Shown piece after piece: positions 42,347 to 50,483 of a stretch of DNA of 64,000 nucleotides. Position 1 is the stretch's first letter; each line of letters opens with the position of its first letter. Below the pieces are notes generated by a model. The model was not told where the DNA came from, searched no databases, and worked only from the letters and a program-made list of their open reading frames with translations. This DNA comes from Savagea serpentis (GTDB taxonomy: Bacteria; Bacillota; Bacilli; Bacillales_A; Planococcaceae): the NCBI RefSeq assembly GCF_015351395.1, contig NZ_JADKPV010000001.1, positions 930,001-994,000 of the forward strand, read 5' to 3'. A program made the translations under genes and the position numbers.

Positions 42347-43870
42347 TTACAACTTTTCTACAAAATTTGGGGAGATTGTTACATTAAATTGCTTTTCTAA
42401 ATGTTTTTTCTGCCGATTAAAATGATATTTCTCAGCTATGATGGAGCATTCATAAATGATTTTCGCTTCCCAAAATGATTCTTTTGGTTCATGTATGATA
42501 ATCATTTTAACATGGGATGTTTTTGTACGATCTAATGTTTGAGCCACTTTCAAAATCGCTCCTAATGCTGCATAACGATGGAGTTCTTGTTCCGTAAACC
42601 ATGGGGAGAATGGTTCGACATATTGATTGAACAATCGGCGATTTTTAAATGAAGCAATGAGCGCAATCGCAATTCGCTCTTTTTGTGATAAACCAAGTAG
42701 TGTATAATGCGAAACGAGGAAGAAAGTCATGTTACTCGTCTCAGCATCCGCTTTTTTACCTAAGTTAAAAATCGGTGTCGCAAGTCGAAGTAAATGTTCG
42801 TCAGAAGAATCGAATATCGGGCGTAGATGATTCACCTCGTGAAAGAGCTGAAGCGCGAGTCGACGCAAGTCATCTTCTTGTTGACTCCCTATGTAGAATC
42901 GACTTTTCAATTCATATAAACTTTCCTCGATTAGTTCATCACCTTGTTCCTCTGTCTTCCCTTGCATCTCATAAAGAAGACCGTCGCGCAAACCGCGATT
43001 GCTAATGATCCACGTCGATGTATGAACCGCTTCACATAAAGCGATAAAAGTGGCGATTGCAGGTTGCAATGTGTCCGCCCTTTCTTTATCGATGACATCC
43101 ATCTTTTGCAAGCTTGATAAACTTTGCTCAGAAATAATATCTTCTACTTTGCGCAATTGTTTAACCGTCATTTCGTAATGGTGAAGTTCGTCCAGTGGGT
43201 AATCGATTATTTGTTGGTACATGCGACCGATATTACGAGCACTTCCACCAATTGCGATGACGGGTACTTGTAAGTTTTGTAACCAGTCGAGTGAAGCAAA
43301 CTGTTCCGTTAAAAATTGTTTCATACGCTTCTGTTCTTTCGCTGTGAGCATTTCATCTGAAATATATTCCATTTTTAAAGAAAGCGCTCCGAAATGGAAA
43401 CTATGATAGTTTTTCATTTTGCCATCTTTGAAATACGTGATTTCCGTACTGCCCCCGCCAATATCAATCGTTACCGCCTCTTGCAAACTGATGGAATGAT
43501 GAACAGCAAAGTAACCGTAGTATGCTTCTTCATAATCACTGAGCAAACGGATTTGAATATTTGTTTCCGCTTTCACACGAGCGAGTACGTCATCGCAATT
43601 TGCAGCGAGCCGTAAAGAAGCTGTCGCAACTGCTACACATTCATCTACCCCATAATGATCGACGATTTTCATGAATTCATGTAATGTAGAGACAAGGATA
43701 TGAATTCCTTCTTCGGATAAATTTCCCTCTTCGTCAAAACGGGATCGTAAACGAGCCGTTTCTTTAATATTTTCGATACATTCATAACTATATCGGTCTT
43801 GACGTTTTTCATAAATGACGAGTCGAATCGTATTCGATCCGATATCGATAATACTGATTTTATGAGACAT
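42347..43870 (-). CDS. ppx: Exopolyphosphatase, Ppx/GppA family
   Basis: A 507-residue protein of the ASKHA fold. The phosphate-1 motif IDIGSNTIRLVIYE is at 8-21 and AVTIDIGGGSTEITYF near residue 140 is the second phosphate/adenosine-type loop. An HD-like helical domain follows (HEVNHLRPIFDSSDEHLLRLA, then KERIAIALIASFKNRRLF), as in long Ppx proteins. It hydrolyses polyphosphate from its ends or pppGpp to ppGpp. GAAGGTG precedes the ATG. It is divergent from ppk2 with 108 bp between. Confidence 0.93.
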   Translation of the reverse strand: MSHKISIIDIGSNTIRLVIYEKRQDRYSYECIENIKETARLRSRFDEEGNLSEEGIHILVSTLHEFMKIVDHYGVDECVAVATASLRLAANCDDVLARVKAETNIQIRLLSDYEEAYYGYFAVHHSISLQEAVTIDIGGGSTEITYFKDGKMKNYHSFHFGALSLKMEYISDEMLTAKEQKRMKQFLTEQFASLDWLQNLQVPVIAIGGSARNIGRMYQQIIDYPLDELHHYEMTVKQLRKVEDIISEQSLSSLQKMDVIDKERADTLQPAIATFIALCEAVHTSTWIISNRGLRDGLLYEMQGKTEEQGDELIEESLYELKSRFYIGSQQEDDLRRLALQLFHEVNHLRPIFDSSDEHLLRLATPIFNLGKKADAETSNMTFFLVSHYTLLGLSQKERIAIALIASFKNRRLFNQYVEPFSPWFTEQELHRYAALGAILKVAQTLDRTKTSHVKMIIIHEPKESFWEAKIIYECSIIAEKYHFNRQKKHLEKQFNVTISPNFVEKL

Positions 43871-43978
43871 ATTAGCACCTTCCTCAATTCATAACGCCTT
43901 ACATATACCCTAGATGGGTTGTTACAAATCATAATCGATTTTTCAAGATATGACAAATACAACATGGAGGTTTTTAAC

Positions 43979-44734
43979 ATGCATTTAACATTACAAGAGG
44001 TAGACTTATCAAAAAAGCTATCAAAAAAAGAATACAAAGCACAATTGAAACATTACCAATTTGAATTGCTCAAATTGCAACAAACATTTTATTTAAACGA
44101 TATTCCCGCAGTATTCGCTTTTGAAGGATGGGATGCTGCTGGAAAAGGTGGCGCAATCAAACGTTTAACAGAACGACTCGACCCACGTGGCTACAAAGTG
44201 CATCCGACTGCTGCACCGACGACAGAAGAAAAAAGTCAACACTATTTACAACGTTTCTGGCGCAATTTACCGCGCTACGGAGGCATCGCGATTTTTGACC
44301 GTTCTTGGTACGGACGCGTCCTTGTCGAGCGTATCGAAGGGTTTGCAACAGAGGACGAATGGCAACGTGCTTACGGCCAAATTAACAACTTCGAAAAAAC
44401 ATTAACGGATGAAAAATTCCTCGTCTTAAAGTTTTGGTTCCATGTGAGCAAGGACGAACAACTCGCACGCTTTAAAAGTCGTGAAGAAGATCCGTTCCGC
44501 CGTTGGAAATTAACAGAAGAAGATTGGCGCAATCGCGAACAATGGGATGCCTATGAAGAGGCTGTAGACGATATGTTTGCGAAAACGAATACGAAAAATG
44601 CTCCTTGGTATATTATCGAGGGTAACCAAAAACGCTATGCGCGCGTTCGCACATTGCAACTCATTACGTATGCGATGCGCAAACACCTTGAAAAATTAAA
44701 TATTCCAGTCGCACATGATCATTTGCAAAAATAA
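43979..44734 (+). CDS. ppk2: Polyphosphate kinase 2 family protein
   Basis: A 251-residue PPK2. Walker A reads FEGWDAAGKGGAIKRLTERL (residues 48-67) and Walker B FDRSWYGRVLVERIEGFA; the lid RFKSREEDPFRRWKLTEEDW is intact. Such enzymes use polyphosphate to phosphorylate nucleoside mono- or diphosphates; the class (ADP- versus AMP-using) is not decided here. ATG 43979 has TGGAGG upstream; an earlier frame start at 43919 is not supported. It is divergent from ppx-ppk, completing a three-gene polyphosphate locus. Confidence 0.93.
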   Translation: MHLTLQEVDLSKKLSKKEYKAQLKHYQFELLKLQQTFYLNDIPAVFAFEGWDAAGKGGAIKRLTERLDPRGYKVHPTAAPTTEEKSQHYLQRFWRNLPRYGGIAIFDRSWYGRVLVERIEGFATEDEWQRAYGQINNFEKTLTDEKFLVLKFWFHVSKDEQLARFKSREEDPFRRWKLTEEDWRNREQWDAYEEAVDDMFAKTNTKNAPWYIIEGNQKRYARVRTLQLITYAMRKHLEKLNIPVAHDHLQK

Positions 44735-44775
44735 TAAAAACTTCCTCCTGAATAAAAAAGGAGGAAGTTTTTATT
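44735..44775. terminator. Bidirectional terminator between ppk2 and the RNR-like gene
   Basis: 14-bp stem AAAAACTTCCTCCT with its complement and T5 on the plus strand, A5 on the other side. Confidence 0.88.
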
Positions 44776-45744
44776 TTACAAATCGTCGAAACCGTCTAAA
44801 TCGAAACCGACACTATCTTGTTTCGGGGCTTCATCTGTCGATTCGAACGTCGTATATTTATCGATCCAAGCAAGCGGATTCGATGTTTCTTGGTACATCT
44901 CCGCCACACCTAATACGCGACAAACGCGATTCGCTCGGTAACGAATGTACGATTCTAAATCTTCTCGTACGATATCATCTTTCTCGAGCTCGACTTCTGT
45001 ACGGACGAGCTCTTTCACGTACGGGTGAATGTCCAATTTGTCGATATCGCTTTCTTGCAGCGCTGTGCGGAACAATTCTCCGATAAATTTCAACTGCGCG
45101 AGACGGTCGCGATGAATGAGGCCAACGAGTTCACTAACAGACTTCATCTCACCGCGCTCTGTCATTTCATACGTCGTGACAAAGCGTGTGTAATATTGCA
45201 TTCCTTTAAATACAGCTAAGTAAGCGAGCGCTTCTAAAATATGACGTTCTGTCGGTGCTTGTTGCAACTTATCATACTGTTCTTTCGCTTGAAGACGACG
45301 TTTAGAAAGTACGTCATTCTCAACACGTAAAACATCTGCTTGCTCTTTCTCCCCTACTAAATGAGCAATCGCATAATTGAGCGCATGATTATGTTCGCTA
45401 TTTTGATCATACATCGTCGCAAATACACTTGTGACAGAAGGGTCTGTCGTATAATCTGCTACGAGGGAAGATAAATCAATTTGTTGTTCATTGTGATGAG
45501 CAAGTAACGCCAATGTTTCGAGCACAGCATCGCGGTGCGCATACGTTGGAAATGCTCGACCATCCGCGCTCATATCGACTTCTGCTGCAATCCAAAAGTT
45601 CGCACGCACTTCTTCACGAAGTTCGTAAAAGTGCGGATATTTCAAGTCATTCCAATTCAAAATTCCTGAAGCTTCTCCACCAAATAGTTTCGTCGCACGG
45701 TTCGGGTCGACTGGATTAATAATTTTGGCACGTTGTAATTCCAT
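44776..45744 (-). CDS. Ribonucleotide reductase beta-subunit-like protein lacking most metal ligands
   Basis: A 322-residue ferritin-like protein aligned with NrdB/NrdF by its start (LQRAKIINP, FGGEASGILN), the conserved Trp51 in NFW, and the end DLDGFDDL, which resembles the R1-binding tail. Of six iron ligands only Glu117 and His120 (E-H-N-H) remain; the first Asp is His84, the third carboxylate is Lys180 (FKGMQYY where LEGIxFY is usual), and the RDExxH motif is RDRLAQ (Arg214, Gln217). The radical-position Tyr124 is kept. Start ATG 45744 follows AGGACT. No nrdA is adjacent. It is either a pseudoenzyme or a metal-free R2 of new type. Confidence 0.82.
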   Translation of the reverse strand: MELQRAKIINPVDPNRATKLFGGEASGILNWNDLKYPHFYELREEVRANFWIAAEVDMSADGRAFPTYAHRDAVLETLALLAHHNEQQIDLSSLVADYTTDPSVTSVFATMYDQNSEHNHALNYAIAHLVGEKEQADVLRVENDVLSKRRLQAKEQYDKLQQAPTERHILEALAYLAVFKGMQYYTRFVTTYEMTERGEMKSVSELVGLIHRDRLAQLKFIGELFRTALQESDIDKLDIHPYVKELVRTEVELEKDDIVREDLESYIRYRANRVCRVLGVAEMYQETSNPLAWIDKYTTFESTDEAPKQDSVGFDLDGFDDL

Positions 45745-45839
45745 ATAAGTCCTGTCTCCTTTAAATCATTTCCCTTTCGGTTCTCTCCGAATCGGGTCTA
45801 TTTTTTATTATGAGTGAAACATCATAATATATCAATGAA

Positions 45840-46364
45840 TTAAATGAGCTTTATTCCGACATATTTCGCATGAAATGATTGCTGAAACCAATCTTCCCAA
45901 CTAAATGTATAGCGCCTTCCCCAACTTGATAAGGTTAACCCTTGTTGATTTGAAGCGGTAATCGTCACCCAATGATAACGCAACATTTTAATCGGATGAA
46001 ACCAGTGAAGTACGACGACCCATTCCCCTCGCTGCAAACTTTGCTCGATGAACTGACGCAATGCGTCTGCATTCGTAGCGTGTGGCTTACTCATTTGCAC
46101 AGCTCTGCCTTGTAATTGAGCGAGTGTTTGAACGTGGCGCAACCAGCGATGCATCGACGGCATTCCCCACCACTTCGGTTTCATTTGACGAAAGACTATC
46201 CCCATGAAAGCCGCTGCTTGTCGTTCCGTCACTTGCTCTCCTTGCAATAATACATTTGCAGCAGCTGCAACACCGCAAGCACGCGCTGCCCAAAATGGCG
46301 TCGTCTCCCCATATGTCGCGAGCCAATTTTGATTCGTGCCGTATGCTCCTTCAATATTACGCAT
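45840..46364 (-). CDS. C39-like cysteine peptidase family protein
   Basis: A 174-residue protein. The papain/C39-like pattern is visible: N-terminal Gln/Trp region NQNWLATYG, catalytic-type Cys30 in RACGVAAAANVLL, central GMPSMHRWLRHVQTLAQLQG, and a His in RYHWVTITAS (about 132) followed by LTLSSWGRRYTFSWEDW. No signal peptide or membrane segment is present, so action is cytoplasmic. Its ATG lies within the last codons of the macro-domain gene (8-nt overlap), showing coupling. The substrate is unknown; it may be a peptide released or modified with the macro-domain reaction. Confidence 0.72.
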   Translation of the reverse strand: MRNIEGAYGTNQNWLATYGETTPFWAARACGVAAAANVLLQGEQVTERQAAAFMGIVFRQMKPKWWGMPSMHRWLRHVQTLAQLQGRAVQMSKPHATNADALRQFIEQSLQRGEWVVVLHWFHPIKMLRYHWVTITASNQQGLTLSSWGRRYTFSWEDWFQQSFHAKYVGIKLI

Positions 46365-46806
46365 CGTGAAAAGGGGGAACGTGAATATAAATATGTAAAG
46401 GGAGATCTTGTAAGTAACGCTCCATTAATTGACGTACATCTTCCCAGACGAGGCCCCCTAACCCAGAACCTAGTTGAGGAAATGAAATCGATTCGATCGG
46501 ATAGTTTTTATACGTTGCTACGAAAGTTTTCAAGCCCGCTTCAATATACGCAAGCTTCGATAAGTTTTCGTAATGGGCTTTCGTCGGAAAATTGACGAGC
46601 CAATAATCGTCCGATTCATACCAATGTAGCATGCCGACACGTAACTTGCCGTCTTCGCACAGTTGCACGTACTCTTTTTCCATCTTCGGATAGCGCTCTG
46701 CGAATAATTTCGCAAGCCCCGCACCCATCACACCGACCGTATTCACTGGATTGACAATGGCATCCGCCTTACTTTTAAAAATGTCCAAATTAACATATTC
46801 AATCAT
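46357..46806 (-). CDS. Macro-domain protein (ADP-ribosyl hydrolase type)
   Basis: A 149-residue single macro domain. ADP-ribose binding loop 1 is DAIVNPVNTVGVMGAGLAKL (residues 15-34, Asn19 and Asn22) and loop 2 is ISFPQLGSGLGGLVWEDV near residue 115. The NPVNTVGVMGAGLA form with short C-terminus is that of the DarG/TARG1-like subgroup, which removes ADP-ribose from nucleic acids or proteins. GGGGATG lies upstream of the ATG. No DarT-type toxin is next to it; instead a C39-like peptidase gene overlaps its end. Confidence 0.88.
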   Translation of the reverse strand: MIEYVNLDIFKSKADAIVNPVNTVGVMGAGLAKLFAERYPKMEKEYVQLCEDGKLRVGMLHWYESDDYWLVNFPTKAHYENLSKLAYIEAGLKTFVATYKNYPIESISFPQLGSGLGGLVWEDVRQLMERYLQDLPLHIYIHVPPFHDA

Positions 46807-46868
46807 TTCTTCATCCCCTTCTCATTCTCTCTTTATATTTTCACACGGTTCTACTGTCATTTCAAATA

Positions 46869-48164
46869 TTATCCTAAAATGACAGCCGCTACGAGTCCAA
46901 TCAAGAAGAGTGGGATATTGTAATGTAAAAAAGTCGGTACACATGTATCCCATATGTGGTGATGCGTTCCGTCCGCATTTAACCCTGCAGTCGGACCGAG
47001 CGTCGAGTCACTTGCCGGTGATCCTGCATCTCCTAACGCAGAAGCTGTACCGATTAAGACAGCCGCTAATGTAACCGAAATTCCCGCTTCTAAAAAGACC
47101 GGAATGTACAATGTCGCTAAAATTGGAATTGTCGCAAACGACGAGCCGATTCCGAGCGTGATGATGAGACCGATCGATAATAAGAAAAAGGCGATAATAA
47201 ATGGCGATGTGCCTGTAATCGTCAATGTCCATTCAACGAGCTCGTTCACATGTCCCGTCTCTTTCAACACGTTCGCATAACCTCCAGCAATAAGCATAAC
47301 GAAGGCGATAAAGCCCATCATCGCAATCCCTTCTTGAACGACCTCATCCCCACGCGCAGCTGGTACAACTTGTGCGATAAATAAAATAATAATACCGATA
47401 AGCGCCCCTAAAATGAGCGAATCTTGCCAAATTTGAACAGCGAGCGCCCCGATAATCGCAAGGATCGTCAACGTATGATGGATATTCCATTTTTCCACCG
47501 CTTCAGGCTGTTCTAATTTGCGAATCGGCTCTTTCGGTTCTACTTGCTTGCGATACGTAATAAATACAGCGATAAACAATCCGATAATCATGGCAGCTCC
47601 TGGGAAAAGCATAGCTACTGAAACTGTCGACTTCGCAATTGGCATTCCGTTATCGTCCATCGCTTCTTTAATTAAAGTTTGGTAAAGAAGTCCGTAACCG
47701 ACGGGTATTGTAATGTACGGAAACTTCAAGCCGAATGTTAAAGCGCTCGCTACTGCACGACGATCGATTTTCATCTCATTGAATACGTGAAGCAGTGGCG
47801 GAATTAAAATCGGGATGAATGCGATATGAACGGGAATTAAGTTTTGTGAAAAACTCGCAATGAACGCGAGCATTAAAATAAGTGCAAAACGGCGATTCGG
47901 AAACACTTTTCTTAAAAATTGAACGAGCAGTGACATGATGCCAGATAGTCCTATCATGACCGCAAACATCCCGAGTAAGACGTAACTGAGTGCCGTTCCT
48001 GATTTGTCCCCCATTCCGTTCACCATCAATGTCGTCGCATCACTCACCGGAATTCCTGCAACGAGTCCTGCTGTTAATGATGCAAAAATCAGTGAAAAAA
48101 TAACGTTCACTCTTAGTAAACTTAAAACGAGCATAACGATGACACTAATTAATACCGCATTCAT
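46869..48164 (-). CDS. YuiF-type Na+/H+ antiporter family transporter
   Basis: A 431-residue membrane protein with about twelve hydrophobic segments. It has the conserved ASFSQNLIPVHIAFIPILIP, GLKFPYITIPVGYGLLYQ and SALGDAGSPASDSTLGPTAG motifs found in YuiF-like members of the ion-transporter superfamily. These are annotated as Na+/H+ antiporters or histidine permeases; substrate is uncertain. I chose ATG 48164 (8 nt after AGGAGG) over ATG 48170 (2 nt). Single gene, divergent from the lipoprotein gene at 48302. Confidence 0.85.
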   Translation of the reverse strand: MNAVLISVIVMLVLSLLRVNVIFSLIFASLTAGLVAGIPVSDATTLMVNGMGDKSGTALSYVLLGMFAVMIGLSGIMSLLVQFLRKVFPNRRFALILMLAFIASFSQNLIPVHIAFIPILIPPLLHVFNEMKIDRRAVASALTFGLKFPYITIPVGYGLLYQTLIKEAMDDNGMPIAKSTVSVAMLFPGAAMIIGLFIAVFITYRKQVEPKEPIRKLEQPEAVEKWNIHHTLTILAIIGALAVQIWQDSLILGALIGIIILFIAQVVPAARGDEVVQEGIAMMGFIAFVMLIAGGYANVLKETGHVNELVEWTLTITGTSPFIIAFFLLSIGLIITLGIGSSFATIPILATLYIPVFLEAGISVTLAAVLIGTASALGDAGSPASDSTLGPTAGLNADGTHHHIWDTCVPTFLHYNIPLFLIGLVAAVILG

Positions 48165-48301
48165 AATCATTTCCTCCTTTTTCGCTTTAGTGCTTTACTA
48201 GACTAAATTATAACATACCTCTATTTCTTGTCTATTCTTTTTTGGAAATTATCGTATAATTGAAAGAGAATAAGAAATTTGAACTAAAGGGGTGTTTGTA
48301 T

Positions 48302-49117
48302 TTGTTAAAAAAAGGATGGATCATTGCGAGTTTACTCATTCTTAGCGCTTGCTCCACTACAACGAATGAAGCAAAAAAAGTTTCTACAATTGTGAAAGAA
48401 GAAGAACAAATGGAGTTAACAGATGAAAAAACACGAGCAGCGGAAGCGATTGAAAAAGAAGATTGGTATATGGCCCGCGACGCTTTCAAAAAAGTGCACA
48501 GCGCTCAACCAAACGCGGAGACTGAAACGTGGATTGAACAATTAACATTATTGATTGAAGTAGAAAAATTGCTCGAAATGGAAAAATATGATGAAGCGAA
48601 AGAGCAACTCGATGCTATACAACATCCAAAATTACAATCCGTTGTAGAAAAGAGAATCGCTACTTTACCGACAGAGCAACCGAAACAAGTTACAATAACT
48701 CCAAAACCGGTCACTCCGTCGCCAAAGCCTGCTGAACAACCGAAGTCATTTTTAAATGCTACGGAACAACAACGTCTACTCGCTGAAGCGGAACAATGGG
48801 CAGAAAACCAATATGCTGCTCTTCCTTCCGATGCTTCGATGGCTGAGTTTCGCGAAATACAATACGCGCATTATGAAAAAGTAGATGCTCAATTAAACGG
48901 CATTTATCAAATACTCCGTCAAAATTTACCCGATGCAGAATTTAAAGCATTGCAACAAAAGCAGCGTCAATGGATTAAAGATCGTGATGCGTATGCTAAG
49001 TCTCAAGCGAAAATTGCAGAAGGTGGAACAGCAGCAAGCGATATTTACAACGGCGCGCTTTTACAATATACGACACAACGTATTCAAGAATGGATTGACA
49101 CGTACGCAAGTGAATAA
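48302..49117 (+). CDS. Lipoprotein with LprI-like lysozyme-inhibitor domain
   Basis: A 271-residue lipoprotein, TTG start 7 nt after AAAGGGGTG. Lipobox LSAC (Cys17). A helical, TPR-like region with IEKEDWYMARDAFKKVHSAQ and MEKYDEAKEQLDAIQ is followed by a Pro/Lys-rich linker (KPVTPSPKPAEQPK). The C-terminal DUF1311/LprI domain contains YEKVDAQLNGIYQILRQNL and QQKQRQWIKDRDAYAKSQA. LprI domains inhibit lysozyme in some bacteria; whether this one does is unknown. N-terminal architecture matches lipoproteins at 17330 and 38841. TATAAT at 48255-48260 is a likely -10 box. Confidence 0.82.
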   Translation: MLKKGWIIASLLILSACSTTTNEAKKVSTIVKEEEQMELTDEKTRAAEAIEKEDWYMARDAFKKVHSAQPNAETETWIEQLTLLIEVEKLLEMEKYDEAKEQLDAIQHPKLQSVVEKRIATLPTEQPKQVTITPKPVTPSPKPAEQPKSFLNATEQQRLLAEAEQWAENQYAALPSDASMAEFREIQYAHYEKVDAQLNGIYQILRQNLPDAEFKALQQKQRQWIKDRDAYAKSQAKIAEGGTAASDIYNGALLQYTTQRIQEWIDTYASE

Positions 49118-49127
49118 TCACCATGTG

Positions 49128-49172
49128 AAAAAACCGTACTTGACGGCAACACTGCCTTCTCGTACGGTTTTT
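49128..49172. terminator. Bidirectional terminator between convergent lipoprotein genes
   Basis: AAAAAACCGTAC pairs with GTACGGTTTTT; an inner GGCA/TGCC pairing sits in the loop. Confidence 0.82.
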
Positions 49173-49176
49173 CGTC

Positions 49177-49674
49177 TTATTGTCCGATGACGGAGTCGAT
49201 AAATGTTTGCACTGTTTCATCACTGTCAATTAACGCTTGACGAGACGATTCAATGCGATCTTCATATTCCCACGTCTCTGTCACAATGGTTTCTTCTTCA
49301 TCTTCCGGCACAGTATTTAACCATTGCAAATAGTTTTGAACGGCCTCGATGTATTGTTGCTTCACTTGCGCATTTTCTTGAATATGTTTCAACAATTGTT
49401 GCGCATCTTTATCTTTCGGCTGCTCGTATGCTTCTGCATAAGCGACGATCTTTTTGCTCTCTTCATATAAGTCTTCCACACGACTTTCAAACATTTCTGA
49501 TGTGACATGTCCCGCCTCAACCTCTTGTTCAATTTGGTCGAGCTCTACCCAAATGGCATCATACGGGATGCCGACATGTTCAATTAAATCATCATTCACC
49601 TTTATAAATTCATCGCCATCGCTACAAGCGACGAGTATCACACTTAATACGAGTAACCCGATTATACGTTTCAC
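49177..49674 (-). CDS. Lipoprotein, helical, unknown
   Basis: A 165-residue lipoprotein: GTG start 49674 (AGGAGG 6 nt upstream), signal KRIIGLLVLSVILVAC with lipobox LVAC (Cys17). The mature part is almost entirely charged helix (QIEQEVEAGHVTSEMFESRV, LLKHIQENAQVKQQYIEAVQ). No family is recognised. It is the third gene of the WYL-regulator operon: its ribosome site overlaps the stop of the 265-residue membrane protein. It may work with that protein at the membrane surface (inference). Confidence 0.75.
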   Translation of the reverse strand: MKRIIGLLVLSVILVACSDGDEFIKVNDDLIEHVGIPYDAIWVELDQIEQEVEAGHVTSEMFESRVEDLYEESKKIVAYAEAYEQPKDKDAQQLLKHIQENAQVKQQYIEAVQNYLQWLNTVPEDEEETIVTETWEYEDRIESSRQALIDSDETVQTFIDSVIGQ

Positions 49675-49685
49675 TTCATTCCTCC

Positions 49686-50483
49686 TCATTTTGCACTGCG
49701 AATATAAAAACTGCTAAATAATGCGATGGTGCACCATTTTTCCTCCGCGGTGAGCGCTTCATTGAGCGTGACATAATATACTTCAGAATAAGCTTCGAAT
49801 GCTGGTTTCATCGCATATTTAAAACGTCCGTATCGATGTTGTGCGATAAAAGTCCCGTCTGGCTTTCGCAAATCGATATCCCCTGCTGCAGATTTTTCTT
49901 TCACTTCAGCTAGTACTTCTTCCCGGCAGATGAGTTGCCCTTGCTTTTTTAATAAGCTGTCCATTATTCGTTCGTCGTAAGTCCCGAGCAATTCTCCTTC
50001 AGTGTCGAATATTTCTACTTCCGCTCGCTTCACATTTTGAGACATGCGAAAAGCTGCGACGACACCTGTTTCGTCGACAATTTCATACGTGACGGGAACG
50101 AATAATCCACGTTGCGCCGCATCCGAAAAACTTCGTAATCCTTTCGATGACGTAGAGCCGGCAACACGAATGGTAAAAAGAATACGACCGTCCGCATCGA
50201 CATTGAGCCATTCTCGTGTCCATTGCGTTTTCGGGATAAAAATAAGTTCGGACAATGATTCGATATCGAATGGACCATACTCTTCTTGAATGTGAGCGCT
50301 CGCTTGCTTCATGTAATAATTCCCGAAGAGAAAACTTACTAAACCGAGAGGCAAAGCGAACGTCCAAACGTCCATTTTTTGTTCGAGCGGAAGGGGTGTA
50401 AAATATAAAATTCCCGCAATCATCAAACTGAGCATCCCGATAAATTGAGAAACTCGTCCCATTTTTTGCTGATTTCTTTTCAT
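49686..50483 (-). CDS. Membrane protein with LURP-one/tubby-like C-terminal region
   Basis: A 265-residue protein with two N-terminal membrane helices (about 14-30 and 40-56) and a soluble C-terminal part of roughly 200 residues made of repeated strand pairs (GRILFTIRVAG, EIVDETGVVAAFRMSQNVKR, AEVEIFDTEGELLGTYDERI, DLRKPDGTFIAQHRYGRF). The x-D-x-x-G-x-hydrophobic strand pattern resembles tubby C-terminal-like or LURP-one domains; the assignment is tentative. ATG 50483 follows the WYL gene stop directly, with GAGGGAG inside that gene, so the two are coupled. Confidence 0.65.
   Translation of the reverse strand: MKRNQQKMGRVSQFIGMLSLMIAGILYFTPLPLEQKMDVWTFALPLGLVSFLFGNYYMKQASAHIQEEYGPFDIESLSELIFIPKTQWTREWLNVDADGRILFTIRVAGSTSSKGLRSFSDAAQRGLFVPVTYEIVDETGVVAAFRMSQNVKRAEVEIFDTEGELLGTYDERIMDSLLKKQGQLICREEVLAEVKEKSAAGDIDLRKPDGTFIAQHRYGRFKYAMKPAFEAYSEVYYVTLNEALTAEEKWCTIALFSSFYIRSAK

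Noticed and set aside
44776-45744. Simple pseudogene call for the RNR beta-like gene
   Set aside because: The frame is full length, the C-terminal tail and radical Tyr are kept, and the ligand changes are scattered substitutions, not stops or frameshifts.
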